64,000 nt of DNA from Amphiura filiformis (lineage: Eukaryota > Echinodermata > Ophiuroidea > Amphilepidida > Amphiuridae), in the NCBI RefSeq assembly GCF_039555335.1, contig NC_092647.1, positions 11,813,594-11,877,593 of the forward strand. The letters are read 5' to 3'. The position numbers and the translations under genes are program-made. Positions 1 through 9,487 of this stretch are shown in pieces (positions within the stretch are counted from its first letter, which is position 1; each line of letters begins with the position of its first letter). The notes beneath the pieces were generated by a model. That model saw nothing but the letters and a program-made list of their open reading frames with translations, had not been told where the DNA came from and ran no database searches.

Positions 1-165
1 TGTTTGATGAGAATCGAGCCGTATAATACAAACCACATTTTAGCAGGAAATCTCTGATTTGCAAGGGATAAAATCATTTATAAAAATGCATATCATAGGC
101 TAATATAAATTAATTCCGATATATATATAAGTTATCCATGTAATACAAAAAATTGAAACTTAGCC

Positions 166-531
166 TTAAGGGGGTACTACACCCCTGTGTAAATTTGTGA
201 CTATTTTTGCATTTTTCTCAAAAAATAATAACACACTGATAACAAAGGTTATGTATATTATTGGGGGAAGGAATCCAATTACTACACTGAAATTTCAGTG
301 ACTCAAGACAAGCGGTTCAGTATATATGATAGGAAATGAGGTACAACCTAGCGGTACCTTATTTCTTATCATAAATAACGAACCGCTTGTCTTGGGTCAC
401 TGAAATTCCAGTGTAGTAATTGGAATCCTTGCCCTATAATATACATCACTTTTGTTACCAGTGTGTTATTCGTTTTTGAGAAAAATGCAAAAATAGGCAC
501 AAATTTATCGAGGGGTGTAGTACCCCCTTAA
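166..531. mobile_element. Palindromic MITE with TTAA target duplication
   Basis: The two halves are near-complete reverse complements around a centre near 345. Left end TTAAGGGGGTACTAC (166 onward), right end GTAGTACCCCCTTAA (517-531). TTAA at 166-169 and 528-531 looks like the target-site duplication, which is typical of piggyBac and Kolobok-type elements; the superfamily is inferred only. The homologous place in copy I (about 9,575-9,585) reads CTCAACCTTAAATAACAT without the element, which supports a clean insertion. No coding capacity. Confidence 0.85.
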
Positions 532-879
532 AAGATAAATAACATTGCATTTGAATCGGGAATAATATTAAAAATAATGAAACTAGTCGCAAAACAAAAG
601 TGACTTGATCTACTTTTTCATGCAAGTGTACCTGTACACACAATTATTCTAAATTAACATGGGTGTCTTCTACTTGATTGCTAGCAATTCTGTGTTGCGC
701 AATAGCGAAGTTGGAAACCAGGTCTTTAAAAAAATCACTTTCTGTATTACGTCACCATTTTCAAAGAAACAATGGCTAAAAAGGCTGCCTTTGCAAATCT
801 ATGTAAACATAGCTTGTCTTTAGAGCTATATGTTGCCTATAGCGCCTGTACAGGTCTGCTTTTATGGGACACGGTACAG

Positions 880-1030
880 GTAAAACACTGCCTACTTAAA
901 GCACTGTGTTGTTACTATATGTACGACAGGTGTGTTTTCTGGTGGGAATTGACAATCTCGTAATCAATGTTAAGATAATATGATTACTGATACGGAAGAG
1001 TTTCATTAACATTTAACGATCCTCTCAAGA
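880..1030 (-). repeat. Nine-copy core of the super-unit (copy 1)
   Basis: Minus-strand copy of the best conserved stretch of the super-unit. Read on the minus strand it starts near CTTGAGAGGATCGTTAAATG and continues through a conserved TAATCATATTATCTTA-like segment, then a run resembling AACAACACAGTGCTTTA. Other copies: 9,760-9,909, 10,370-10,512, 15,141-15,290, 24,058-24,215, 37,961-38,110, 43,168-43,310, 48,373-48,510 and 57,611-57,720. Confidence 0.75.
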
Positions 1031-1762
1031 TAAACTTGGCCTCCAGCGTTACGCGTACGGAAAGGGGATCTTACCAGTTTTGTTTGACTATCTTACTCTT
1101 AAAAGGATCCAAAGGTGACTTTTTATACAATACCAGCAATATTTTGAGAAAAGCAGGACATATATATACACACGAAAAAGATCATGATATATTCCCCTTA
1201 TAATGACTGCAGGAAAGATAGTTTGATTTTGAGATCCATACCTGGATTTCAACATTATTCACATCATGATAGGAGAGAGTGTAATACCCTAATTAGGATT
1301 TGTTCATAAAATGTTATACCCTTTTATGATTGCCACTGACAAGTTATGCACGACTTTGATATCCTTCCTAGTATCAGGTATGATATAAAAGTTAATTTTC
1401 CCGCGCAGGTTTTCCGAAAACAAAATTGCCGGGCAGCAAGTATGTAAGTACGTGTGTCATTGTATTGGAAAATCACATCGTGAATTTGAGAGAACTGTTT
1501 GAGAGAATGTTTAAACATGTAAGATGCTCGCGTAATTCTTTACGCCTAAAATCTTATGAGATGAGACATTTCGGTTGATTATAGACTACACACCAAACTC
1601 CTGGGCTGTGTTAAAACCTTAATGTACGATCTTTTTTCAGAATATACCTTTATTTTTTTCAAAACCGATTTTTTGGCATATTTCTAATACTTACACATGT
1701 TCCAACTTAAATCTGTCAAATTCGCCCATTTGTAGTAAAACGGGATGATTTTCTGTTAGTCC

Positions 1763-1801
1763 GACATATTATCATAATTTTTAGATTATGATAATATGTC
1801 G
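1763..1801. repeat. Perfect short palindrome
   Basis: CGACATATTATCATAAT is followed after a short loop by its reverse complement ATTATGATAATATGTCG. It sits directly beside another palindrome (1,810-1,867) and interrupts super-unit copy H. Confidence 0.8.
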
Positions 1802-1809
1802 CAAATCGT

Positions 1810-1867
1810 AGTCTCCTACGAAGCCAGTTTGGTTACGCTACCTCCACATGTGGCTGCGTAGGAGACT
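1810..1867. mobile_element. Miniature of the AGTCTCC terminal-repeat element
   Basis: AGTCTCCTACGAAGCCA at the left end pairs with TGGCTGCGTAGGAGACT at the right end. The interior AGTTTGGTTACGCT matches the ends of the longer element at 23,456-23,807, so this appears to be an almost fully deleted relative of it. The distance is only 58 bp. Confidence 0.7.
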
Positions 1868-2660
1868 AACTCTGATACCGCACTCGCCGTCCTGATCCAA
1901 ATAGTGCGAGATATTTCGAGTGATAGAGGTGAAGTTTATGATGTTGTTTCTTTGCAAATTCCCAATGTTTTTCGTGTCCAAATGTATTGAGAACTTTCAT
2001 AATGATTGCATATTATCATTTTGGAAGAAAAATCTAAAAATTTAAACAAATCGTACATTAAGGCTTTAAATTTGTATTTGTTGCTCTCGGTGGGTTGAAG
2101 TGCAAATGGAATTTAGGGCATCGTTCTTGTCAAAACATGTAAACTGGGGCATGAATTGTCTGGGTACCTCACCAAGTTTCAACTGTCCGATTATAGTCTG
2201 ATTAAAGTTCAATATTAAGTACTTCAATGGGAATCTACTACAAATTTATCCCTATATGACATTTTGGCTTCAATAATCTATGAGGTAATTTGAGCGATCG
2301 CAAATGTGCTAAATTTAGATTATCAACGTTTAAGTCAAATCGTCTCATCAATTTCGTCGAGTGTTAAGACAGGAAATACGAGGAGCTAGGCCAAATCTAT
2401 ATGTTGCTATAAGTCGAAGTTGATATGCTGATTAAAGGAAATAAAAATGACGCAAATGTGTTATTGTTGTAACGTCGTTAAGGGCCATATACTCGACTCA
2501 AATATTCGACGTAGATCGTTTAACATTTTCAATTCAATATTATCTTCTAACGAATGTTTGTTCACTTTGTTGGTGAAAAATCCCGACCGGATGTTATTGT
2601 CTTACCGAAAGTACTCCAACCTTGGTCTTGAGCAGAGGATTGAAGATGTGTAGAAAGAAC

Positions 2661-3401
2661 TGATGTCTTCTCGTCTCTGTCCATGGTGTTGTCTCTTCTC
2701 TTGCGAAGATCCATACTGATTCCTTGACCAATCTTGAATTCAGTTTTCTTCCCTATCAAGGATTGATGAGCTGTCACAGTCTAATAAATGGTTAGCCCTT
2801 GACACGTACGTGATCAGAAAGCTGATTTGTTTATTTCGCTAAGCGAGATTTTTTTGATCGTGCGCATGAAAGTTGGCTAAAACTTTTTCCGCTTCCCTTT
2901 TGTGTTCATTCATGTGGACACCGAACTGTCCTTTTGTCTCAGTATGATTGGGGCAATTTTTTGAAGGTACTTCATGAACACAGTTCACCAATTTTAAGGT
3001 TTTTTTTCTTGTTTGTCCTTTGGATCAACGACTGAGCACATTTCTTATGGTCGTGTGGGGTTTTATATAGCCACAGAAACGTGTCTTCTCAAGCTACGAC
3101 TAATCTTCTCAGAGACCCCTGTTACATAGGGAATTACGATGTTCCCTTTTTGCTTATCTTTTATGTTTTGGCAAAACTGGCAGCAGAAAAAATTGTCGCT
3201 TTGGTCTTGACAAAGAACTTGAAATAGCTGAATAATCAACATATATTATGAACCTCTTCAGTCAAACTAGATTAGATTTCTACACTTAAACATGCTCTGG
3301 CATTATGTGTAATCTACACGCATCAACATCCCCCACGTACACACACCCTCGTCCCCCACAAGAATTATCATGATTATAGTATTAATTTCGGCATATTTGC
3401 A
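2661..3401. other. No gene recognised; likely further copy H sequence
   Basis: Between the recognisable copy H landmarks and the minisatellite element I see no coding region or RNA gene. A 71-residue minus-strand frame at 2,562-2,777 is rich in charged residues but matches nothing I recognise. Confidence 0.5.
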
Positions 3402-4135
3402 ACATCTATACTAATAAAATAATAAGCTCTGTGTGTCTGTCTGTCCGGCAATGCGTTTCGCCGCGCTTTGACGCATCGCTCCGATATTTCGGATGTAGAT
3501 AGATATCGGGCATTCCACGTTTATGGGGTAGTTTGAAAGGTCATCGGAGGTCAAGGTCAAAGGTCAAAATTTCAACTTTGTCCGATCGGGCCCAAAGGTG
3601 GAATCCTTGATATAAGGCGAATACTAGTATATGCCCGAAATAAAATTGAGGTCAACCGAGGTCAAAGGTCCTCACTTTTGGGTATGAATTTTCAAAGGGG
3701 GGTCAAATTTCAAACTTTGTCCGATTGGGCTCAAACTTGGTGGGTGGAATCCTTGATACGAGGGAAATATATGCCCGAAATAAAATCGAGATCCACCGAG
3801 GTCAAATGTCATTACGGAGGAGTCAAATTTCAAACTTTGTCCGATCGGGCTCAAACTTGGTGGGTAGAATCCTTGATACGAGGGGAATAAATGCCCGAAA
3901 TAAAATTGAGGTCAACCGAGGTCAAAGGTCATTACGGATGTGGTCAAATTTCAAACTTTGTCTGATCAGGCTCAAACTTGGTGGGTGGAATCCTTGCTAC
4001 GAAGGGAATATATGCGCGAAATAACATTGAGGTCAACCAAGGTCAAAGGTCATTATGGAGGGGTCCCATTTCAAACTTAATCCGATCGGGCTCAGACTTG
4101 GTGGATGGAATCCTTGATACGAGGGCTTAAACACG
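3402..4135 (+). repeat. Dispersed element with a ~120-bp internal minisatellite
   Basis: Begins with TCTATACTAATAAAATAATA followed by a TGTGTCTGTCTGTCCGGC run, a start that resembles 5' ends of Helitron-type elements of invertebrates (inference). It is followed by about five tandem units with period near 120 bp: the landmark CAAACTTTGT recurs at 3,711, 3,831, 3,952 and (as CAAACTTAAT) 4,071. Most units carry AGGTCAAAGGTCA or a one-base variant. The open frames at 3,672-4,024 are produced by the periodicity and are not genes. A related minus-oriented element lies at 58,146-58,895. Confidence 0.75.
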
Positions 4136-4725
4136 GTATAACGAATTCTCAATATGACGGGAACAGGAAGGTTTCACAACTCCCTGCGAGCATCGCAATG
4201 TCTTCTCAGCATTCATAGCTGAAAATGATTTCTAAATTTCAAACGGATGTATTAAATAAAACTGAGGTCATCAAGCCAAGGTCATCTAGGGTCTGAGGTC
4301 ATATGGGGTCATTGGGGGATCAGACAGCATCGCTATCAGTGCTGATGGTGCTCTCATGTACAGCTACAGTGCCCTCACAGCTGCAGGTACTCTAGTCTCG
4401 AAAATAGGGTCACGTGCGGTGTTTATGTGTAAGTGTTACCTTCCCATTTTATCCTGAGGATATTCTGGAACAGGATAGGCAACAATGCTGTCAGACTTTT
4501 GCTGTCTCCTGTTATCTGAGGTTGTTTATCTAGCCAGTATTGAAAATGCACAAATATATCATTTTACAATATAAGACAATGAAGGATATTTTCTTTGTAT
4601 GTTAAAACATACAAAGGAAACTATTTATATGATACATGTTATTTGTAAGAGATCATAATAAAGTACAAATGAGGTGTGGAAATTTGATCGGCTTCATTCA
4701 TACGTTCGTGTGAAATCTCCCTGTA
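4136..4725. other. No gene recognised
   Basis: Starts with the degenerate right edge of the minisatellite element (GGTCA-rich to about 4,310). The rest is AT-rich and has no recognisable frame, RNA gene or terminal repeat. Confidence 0.5.
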
Positions 4726-5530
4726 CAATAAAAGAGTTTGCGATTTGCATCTTTCGCCCGCATTTCCATCTCTAACGAATTGAATACATGAATACAAAAG
4801 CCACCTAAGTCCATAGGAAGTGATTTTGAGAGAAAAACCTGTGTATCATTTTAATTCCTTCAGTTAGATTTACCTGGTCAATATGGTAAGTTTAACGTGC
4901 AAATGAGTGGATTAACCTGTATTAGGTATGACGATTAGCATTTCAGGGACTTCGTGGGGTTCATTTTAAATTTTGGTTTTTTGAATCATATACAAAGACA
5001 ACAATGTTAGAATGAGATTACCACTAGTAAGATAATACAAAATAAAGCACACAGGTATGTATAATGTTGATAAGCATTCTGCTATGTAATATAAACCACA
5101 CACTTTCCTTTATTAAACCCATTTTTTTTGTTCAAAAGTCACTCTCTAGCAATGAATGTGTTACAAGTGGACTTTTATACATAATGGATTTCAATCAATG
5201 TGTTACAAGACTCAAATCATGGAATTGGGTGATTCTTTCATACATGCTATTTTTCACATGCTTAATAGACACAGAGAATGAATTTGAGTTGTTCTTTCAT
5301 ACATATGACAGGCCTATGTATAGCAACAATTTCCCATGCTTAACTCAATTTGGCCAAAGTATGGACTTAGGTGGCTTTTGTATTCATATATTCAATTACA
5401 TAGTACATTAAGGTACTAATGTTAAAGTCAAACAAGCACATCAATTAAGAATTAGAGAGCTTAAACTAATTTAACGCTCTTTCCTACTTCTTTGCAAGAT
5501 ATTAACTACTGCAGTATATTGCGTGGTATT
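4726..5530 (-). repeat. Super-unit segment shared with 13,485-13,660
   Basis: The flanks of the AATT element form one continuous match to 13,485-13,660: AATAAAAGAGTTTGCGATTT, then CTCTAACGAATT, then ACATAGTACATT, then ATCAATTAAGAATTAGAGAG and TTTCCTACTTCTTTG. The same segment therefore ends both minus-oriented copies H and I, and 13,526-13,545 serves as the empty site for the insertion. Confidence 0.75.
4782..5393. mobile_element. 612-bp non-autonomous DNA transposon, AATT target duplication
   Basis: Terminal inverted repeats of about 34 bp differ at only one position: left GAATACATGAATACAAAAGC, right end the reverse complement of GAATATATGAATACAAAAGC. AATT at 4,778-4,781 and 5,394-5,397 flanks it. 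The empty homologous site at 13,526 reads CTAACGAATTACATAGTAC, with one AATT. The 115-residue plus-strand frame at 5,064-5,411 runs through the right terminus and has no recognised domain, so it is not called as a gene. The near-identical ends suggest a fairly recent insertion. Confidence 0.88.
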
Positions 5531-5876
5531 TGATGCGGCGTATGCATTAGTAGTAGTCATGTATGATGCAAACCGCGACATTTCCTAGCGGATGTATTTC
5601 CAAAAGTCAAATAATGTTATGATTCTTTAATATCATAGTCATAATAAGTGCATGAAAGATTCAAATATTAAACCACATTTGTTTGTTTAAACAGTGGGCC
5701 GTAGTTCAAGAAGAAGTTCATCGATGATCGATCATCATAATGCCTTAGCGCGACATTAATGAAACTTTAATTTTACTGGGAACTCAGAATATATCAGAAT
5801 CTAGCGATACAACTCGCTTATATGATAGGGAAAGTCTAAATTGTAAAGGATAAATGCCTTTTATAAAGTGCATATC
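5531..5876 (-). repeat. Super-unit copy I, left edge
   Basis: The stretch AAAGGATAAATGCCTTTTAT to GTGCATATC matches 60-95 of copy H and is continued at 9,488 after the foldback. No coding sequence recognised. Confidence 0.6.
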
Positions 5877-6707
5877 TAGTACATGGTGTTACCTAACCCA
5901 GTGCAAAATTTGCTACATTAGTGGAACCAATACTTTTTAGCTTCTAAATACCCCTACGAACGAAACCTGAGTTGGTTCCATTTGTTTAGAATGTGTCTTC
6001 GGCGGCCATTTTGAAATTCAAAATGGCCACTATATTTAGCCTTTTTTAAGCCATATTTGTCCCGAAAGTGCGCAAAGTCATATTTTTCTTACTGATTATT
6101 TATACTTTTAATTGTCATATCCACTAAGAACATAATTAGGACCATTTTCTAGAATCCAAGATGGCTGCCAAATCCAAAATGGCCGCCAATTTGTCTAAAA
6201 TGGTCTGCCAGCTATAAGGATATTGATTTCTTTCCTTTTTGGCTGATTTATTCACTACTTATGTTTCTGAGAATCCACTGAGAAATACAAACTTAATTTG
6301 GTCCATTTTCTCCAATCCAAGATGGCCTCTAAATCCAAAATGGCCGACTTTTTTTAAAATATGGCATACCACTTTAGGCAATTACTATCATTGAGAGTAA
6401 AATACATGTATCTCATTTCTGCCAAGATATGGATAAGAAAATGATTCTAAACATCTTAGTCAACAACATTGTTTAAGGAGAATATAGGTGTATTTCACCT
6501 TTCAAAATGGCCACCAAAGTATCTTGAAATTAGCTGAGATTTTCAGCTAATTCGTCAGCATTTATGCAATGAAATGCAGAAAATCACGTTTTAAAAAGTT
6601 GAAATTTCAATATTGTAATTCAACTTTAGATGTTTATGATAGAGTTGACCTTGATGCATTTTAATGCCTAGTTGTCATCATCTATGTTATCAGTATTTTC
6701 AAGTTCC

Positions 6708-7804
6708 TCAGCATAGCTGTATTGGTACACTCTTCATCTGCTCACAAGCACATGCTTCTGTACAAGTCAGATTGTATCGTCTGCAGGAACATCTTCTGGA
6801 GCATTTGCTTATTCCACATCCGCACCTAACAAGCTCGACAACAGACTCGGGAGCTATTGTAATGTCTGACAGGATATGTACTGGAATGTTATCTGCATCA
6901 CTCGAGCATCCTAGCTTGAACGGGTCTAGAATATTTGGATTTACCACAAGGTCTTGACTCCAAATATATGCTTGTATATGGGCCGACAAAATGTGTTGAT
7001 GCCACGCACCAGAAGTTGGAGGGATTTATCAATCCCCCCTGGTTGGCTCTTGAAGCGTTTGCATCTCAGTTTTTCAACTGTGTCGGCCTGTAGGTCATTT
7101 TTTGTGCCCATGAGCCTGCACAAAAACCTCTCACAGCCTGAAACAACACTTTGAGATGACATTTCTGCATCACCAAGTTGACTCAGTGGTGTGAGTTCTT
7201 CAGGTGTTGCTTCAGTGAAGGCATTGAAGGCAGTCTTCTTGCCTATACCTCTGATATGTCCACATGTGTCGCATCCTGCTTTTGATGTCCCAAGACGGAT
7301 ATGTATTGGTTTCAGCAAGATTTTCCTCCTGTTGTCACCTGTTCCCATACACATGATTGTCTGAAGACCAAGAACCGTTAGTCTTCGAAGAGCAAGGACC
7401 ATAACACCTGTATCTTGGGTCATGATATGGACATTCTGTCCAGCTTCAGAGATCTCTGCTGCATGTAGCATGATTAGAGTGTCTGCTTCCTCTTGTGTAC
7501 TAAAACCTGTCGATGGCTGAACATGATTCATGTTGCTTCTCACATGCAGACGTGTTACAGTGACTACTGGAATCTTCAGCTTCAAAACTTTGTTTGCCAG
7601 GTAGATTGCGAGGGTGTCCTTAGTTTCATTGTTAGCCAAAAATGGCTTTGAGTCATGGATGGGAGTTATGTCAGCAACAATGTAGGCTCTCGCTGATGAT
7701 AGGACTCCTAACTTGCGACGTCTGATTATATCTTTGATTGAGTTTTCTCTTCCATAATTATCAAAGATGACACGGCAACCTTCATAGTCACTGTAGCACA
7801 TCTG
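6708..7804 (-). pseudogene. CXC-domain transposon-like protein, left copy (broken)
   Basis: Coding matter runs from about 7,804 down to 6,708. From the amino end it shows EEADT (about 7,490), TQDTGVMVLALRR (about 7,410) and SGCDT-like AGCDTCGHIRGIGK (about 7,260), three acidic motifs spaced like a PIN/FEN-type nuclease core; that fold is an inference. The carboxy end, in another frame at 6,708-6,989, has a cysteine pattern CGCGISKCSRRCSCRR then CACE, which fits a tesmin/TSO1-type CXC domain. The frame break near 6,965 is shown by the right copy, where the same stretch is continuous. The second D of the DTD motif is G here but D in the right copy. An open frame reaches 8,005, but its first 68 residues are antisense of the right copy and LINE tail, so they are artefacts. 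Such proteins recur in many invertebrate genomes from memory; function unknown. Confidence 0.75.
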
Positions 7805-8663
7805 CATATGAAAAGCAACATGAATCATGTTCAGACATCGACAGGTGTTAGTACACAAGAGGAAAGCAGACACTCTAATCATGCTACATGCAGCAGAGAT
7901 CTCTGAAGCTGAAAAGAATGTCCATATCATGACCAAAGATACATACATACATACATACATACATACAACGGCTTTTTTATAGCGCAATTTCAAAGAAATG
8001 ATCATTGCACTTTACAAAACAACTTACGCTACTACTTAAGACTACAAGAAAACAAAAAACATGCAAAAGAAATAACATCAGCAATGGTTAAAAAGATGGG
8101 TTTTCAGGCTACATTTGAAAGTAGTAAGAGTGGGAGACGACCTAATGGATGAAGGAAGATTATTCCAGATTCTGTTCCAGGTTCCAGATTGCAGATACAG
8201 ATGTTATAGACCTTGCTCTTCGAAGACTCACGGTTCATGGTTTTCAGACAACCATGCTTATGGGGACAGGTGACAACAGAAGGAAAATCTTGCTGAAACC
8301 AATACATATCCGTCTTAGGACATCAAAGTGTTGTTTCAGGCTGTGAGAGGTTTTTGTGCAAGCTCATGGGCACAAAAAATGACCTTCAGGCTAACACAGA
8401 TGAAAAACTGAGATGGTAATAATTCAAGAGCCAACCAGGGGGATTGATAAAATCCCTCCAACTTCTGGTGTGTGGCATCAACACATTCTGCGGGCGCATA
8501 TACAAGCATAATGTTTGTAGTCAAGACCTTGTGGTAAATCCAAATATTCCAGACCCATTCGAGCTAGGATGGTCGAGTGATGCAGATAACATTCCAGTAC
8601 CTATCCTGTCAGACATTGCAATAGCTCCCGAGTCTGTTGTCGAGCTTGTTAGGTGCGGATCTT
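7805..8663 (+). pseudogene. CXC-domain transposon-like protein, right copy (broken, interrupted)
   Basis: Plus-strand counterpart of the left copy. It starts at the head-to-head junction near 7,800, runs to 7,936, is split by a LINE fragment with AGATAC on both sides, and resumes at 8,193 with DTDVIDLALRR. A segment encoding the GCDT motif (present in the left copy at 7,140-7,300) is missing at about 8,331. The final part (8,444-8,663) encodes SQDLVVNPNIPDPFELGW in one frame and then stops at RCGS. Compared with the left copy, about 115 bp that encode the CXC cysteines are deleted there. It cannot give a full protein. Confidence 0.72.
7943..8192 (-). mobile_element. 5'-truncated LINE 3' end with (TATG)n tail
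   Basis: Read on the minus strand this encodes the usual end of CR1/L2-type reverse transcriptases (TTFKCSLKTHLF) followed by a short 3' UTR and a (TATG)n tail at 7,943-7,967. AGATAC flanks it at 7,937-7,942 and 8,193-8,198, as a 6-bp target duplication. Its UTR (GCGCAATTTCAAAGAAATG) resembles that of the longer LINE at 24,879-24,920 (GCGCAATTCGCAAAGAAAG), so both belong to one family. Confidence 0.8.
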
Positions 8664-9487
8664 GAAAATAATGATAACATGGATGATGACAACTAGGCAT
8701 TTAAATGCCTCAAGGTCAGCTCTATCATAAATGTCTGAAGTTGAATTACAATATTGAAATTTCAACTTTTAAACACATGATTTTCTGCATTTCATTGCAT
8801 AAACGCTGACATATTAATCTTAGCCAATTTCAAGACATTTTGGCGGCCATTTTGAAAGGTGAAATACACCTATATTCTCCTTAAACAATGTTGTTGCACT
8901 ACTTTAAGATGTTTACAATCATTTTCTTATCCATATCTAACAGAAATGAGATACGTGTGTTTTACTCTCAATGATAGTAATTACCTAAAGCGGTATACTA
9001 TATTTTAATAAAAGGCGGACATTTTGGATTTAGAGGCCATCTTGGATTGGAGACAATGGACCAAATTAAGTTTTTAGTTCTCAGTGGATTCTCAGAAACA
9101 TTAGTAGTGAAAATAATAAGCAAAAAGGAAATCAATGTCCTTATAGCTGGCAGAACATTTTAGACAAATTGGTGGCCATTTTGGATTTGGCAGCCATCTT
9201 GGATTCTAGAAAATGATCCTAATTGTGTTCTTTAGTGGATTGTGACAATCAAAAGTATAAATAATCATTAAAAAATATGACTTTGTGCACTTTCGGGACA
9301 AATATGGCTTAAAAAAGGCTAAATATAGTGGCATTTTGAATTTCAAAATGGCCGCCGAAGACACATTCGAAAAAAATGGAACCAACTCAGGTCTTGTTAC
9401 CTAGGGTATAAGGGTGCAAAAAAACCTTGGTTCCACTAATGTAGCAAATTTTGCACTGACTTATGATAATTCGACGTAACACCATGT

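Larger units (their letters stand above)
1..2660 (-). repeat. Super-unit copy H (minus-oriented), proximal part
   Basis: Non-coding DNA that recurs across the window. It aligns with 5,700-5,876 plus 9,488-11,420 in the same orientation, and with plus-oriented copies starting near 13,670, 19,441, 36,805, 46,375 and 55,425. Landmarks visible here are the nine-copy core (880-1,030), the stretch ending in GTCTGATTAAAGTTCAA (about 2,195-2,210) and GCTGATTAAAGGAA near 2,430. The copy is interrupted by a TTAA-flanked palindrome at 166-531 and by small palindromes near 1,763-1,867. Short open frames at 455-643, 772-963, 1,324-1,518 and 2,447-2,777 show no recognisable protein and are not conserved as frames between copies, so I call no gene here. 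Confidence 0.75.
5877..9487. mobile_element. 3.6-kb foldback element: two head-to-head copies of a CXC-protein transposon
   Basis: The left arm (5,877 to about 7,560) and right arm (about 7,800-9,487) are reverse complements with scattered differences and indels. The ends read TAGTACATGGTGTTAC and GTAACACCATGTACTA, with ATC on both sides as a possible 3-bp target duplication. Copy H (about 75-110) resembles the empty site. Each arm carries part of the same coding sequence pointing outward. The outer 700 bp of each arm contain several copies of CAAGATGG / AAAATGGCCGCC-like motifs. A LINE 3' end (7,943-8,192) was inserted later in the right arm. Confidence 0.82.

Noticed and set aside
3672-4024. 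Three overlapping frames with repeated SLIRG/TREIYA-type words
   Set aside because: Periodic translation of the ~120-bp minisatellite.
6941-8005. Reading the 354-residue frame as one full-length gene
   Set aside because: Its first 68 residues come from a LINE tail and the antisense of the other copy; the true coding part starts near 7,804 and is broken at the C-terminus.
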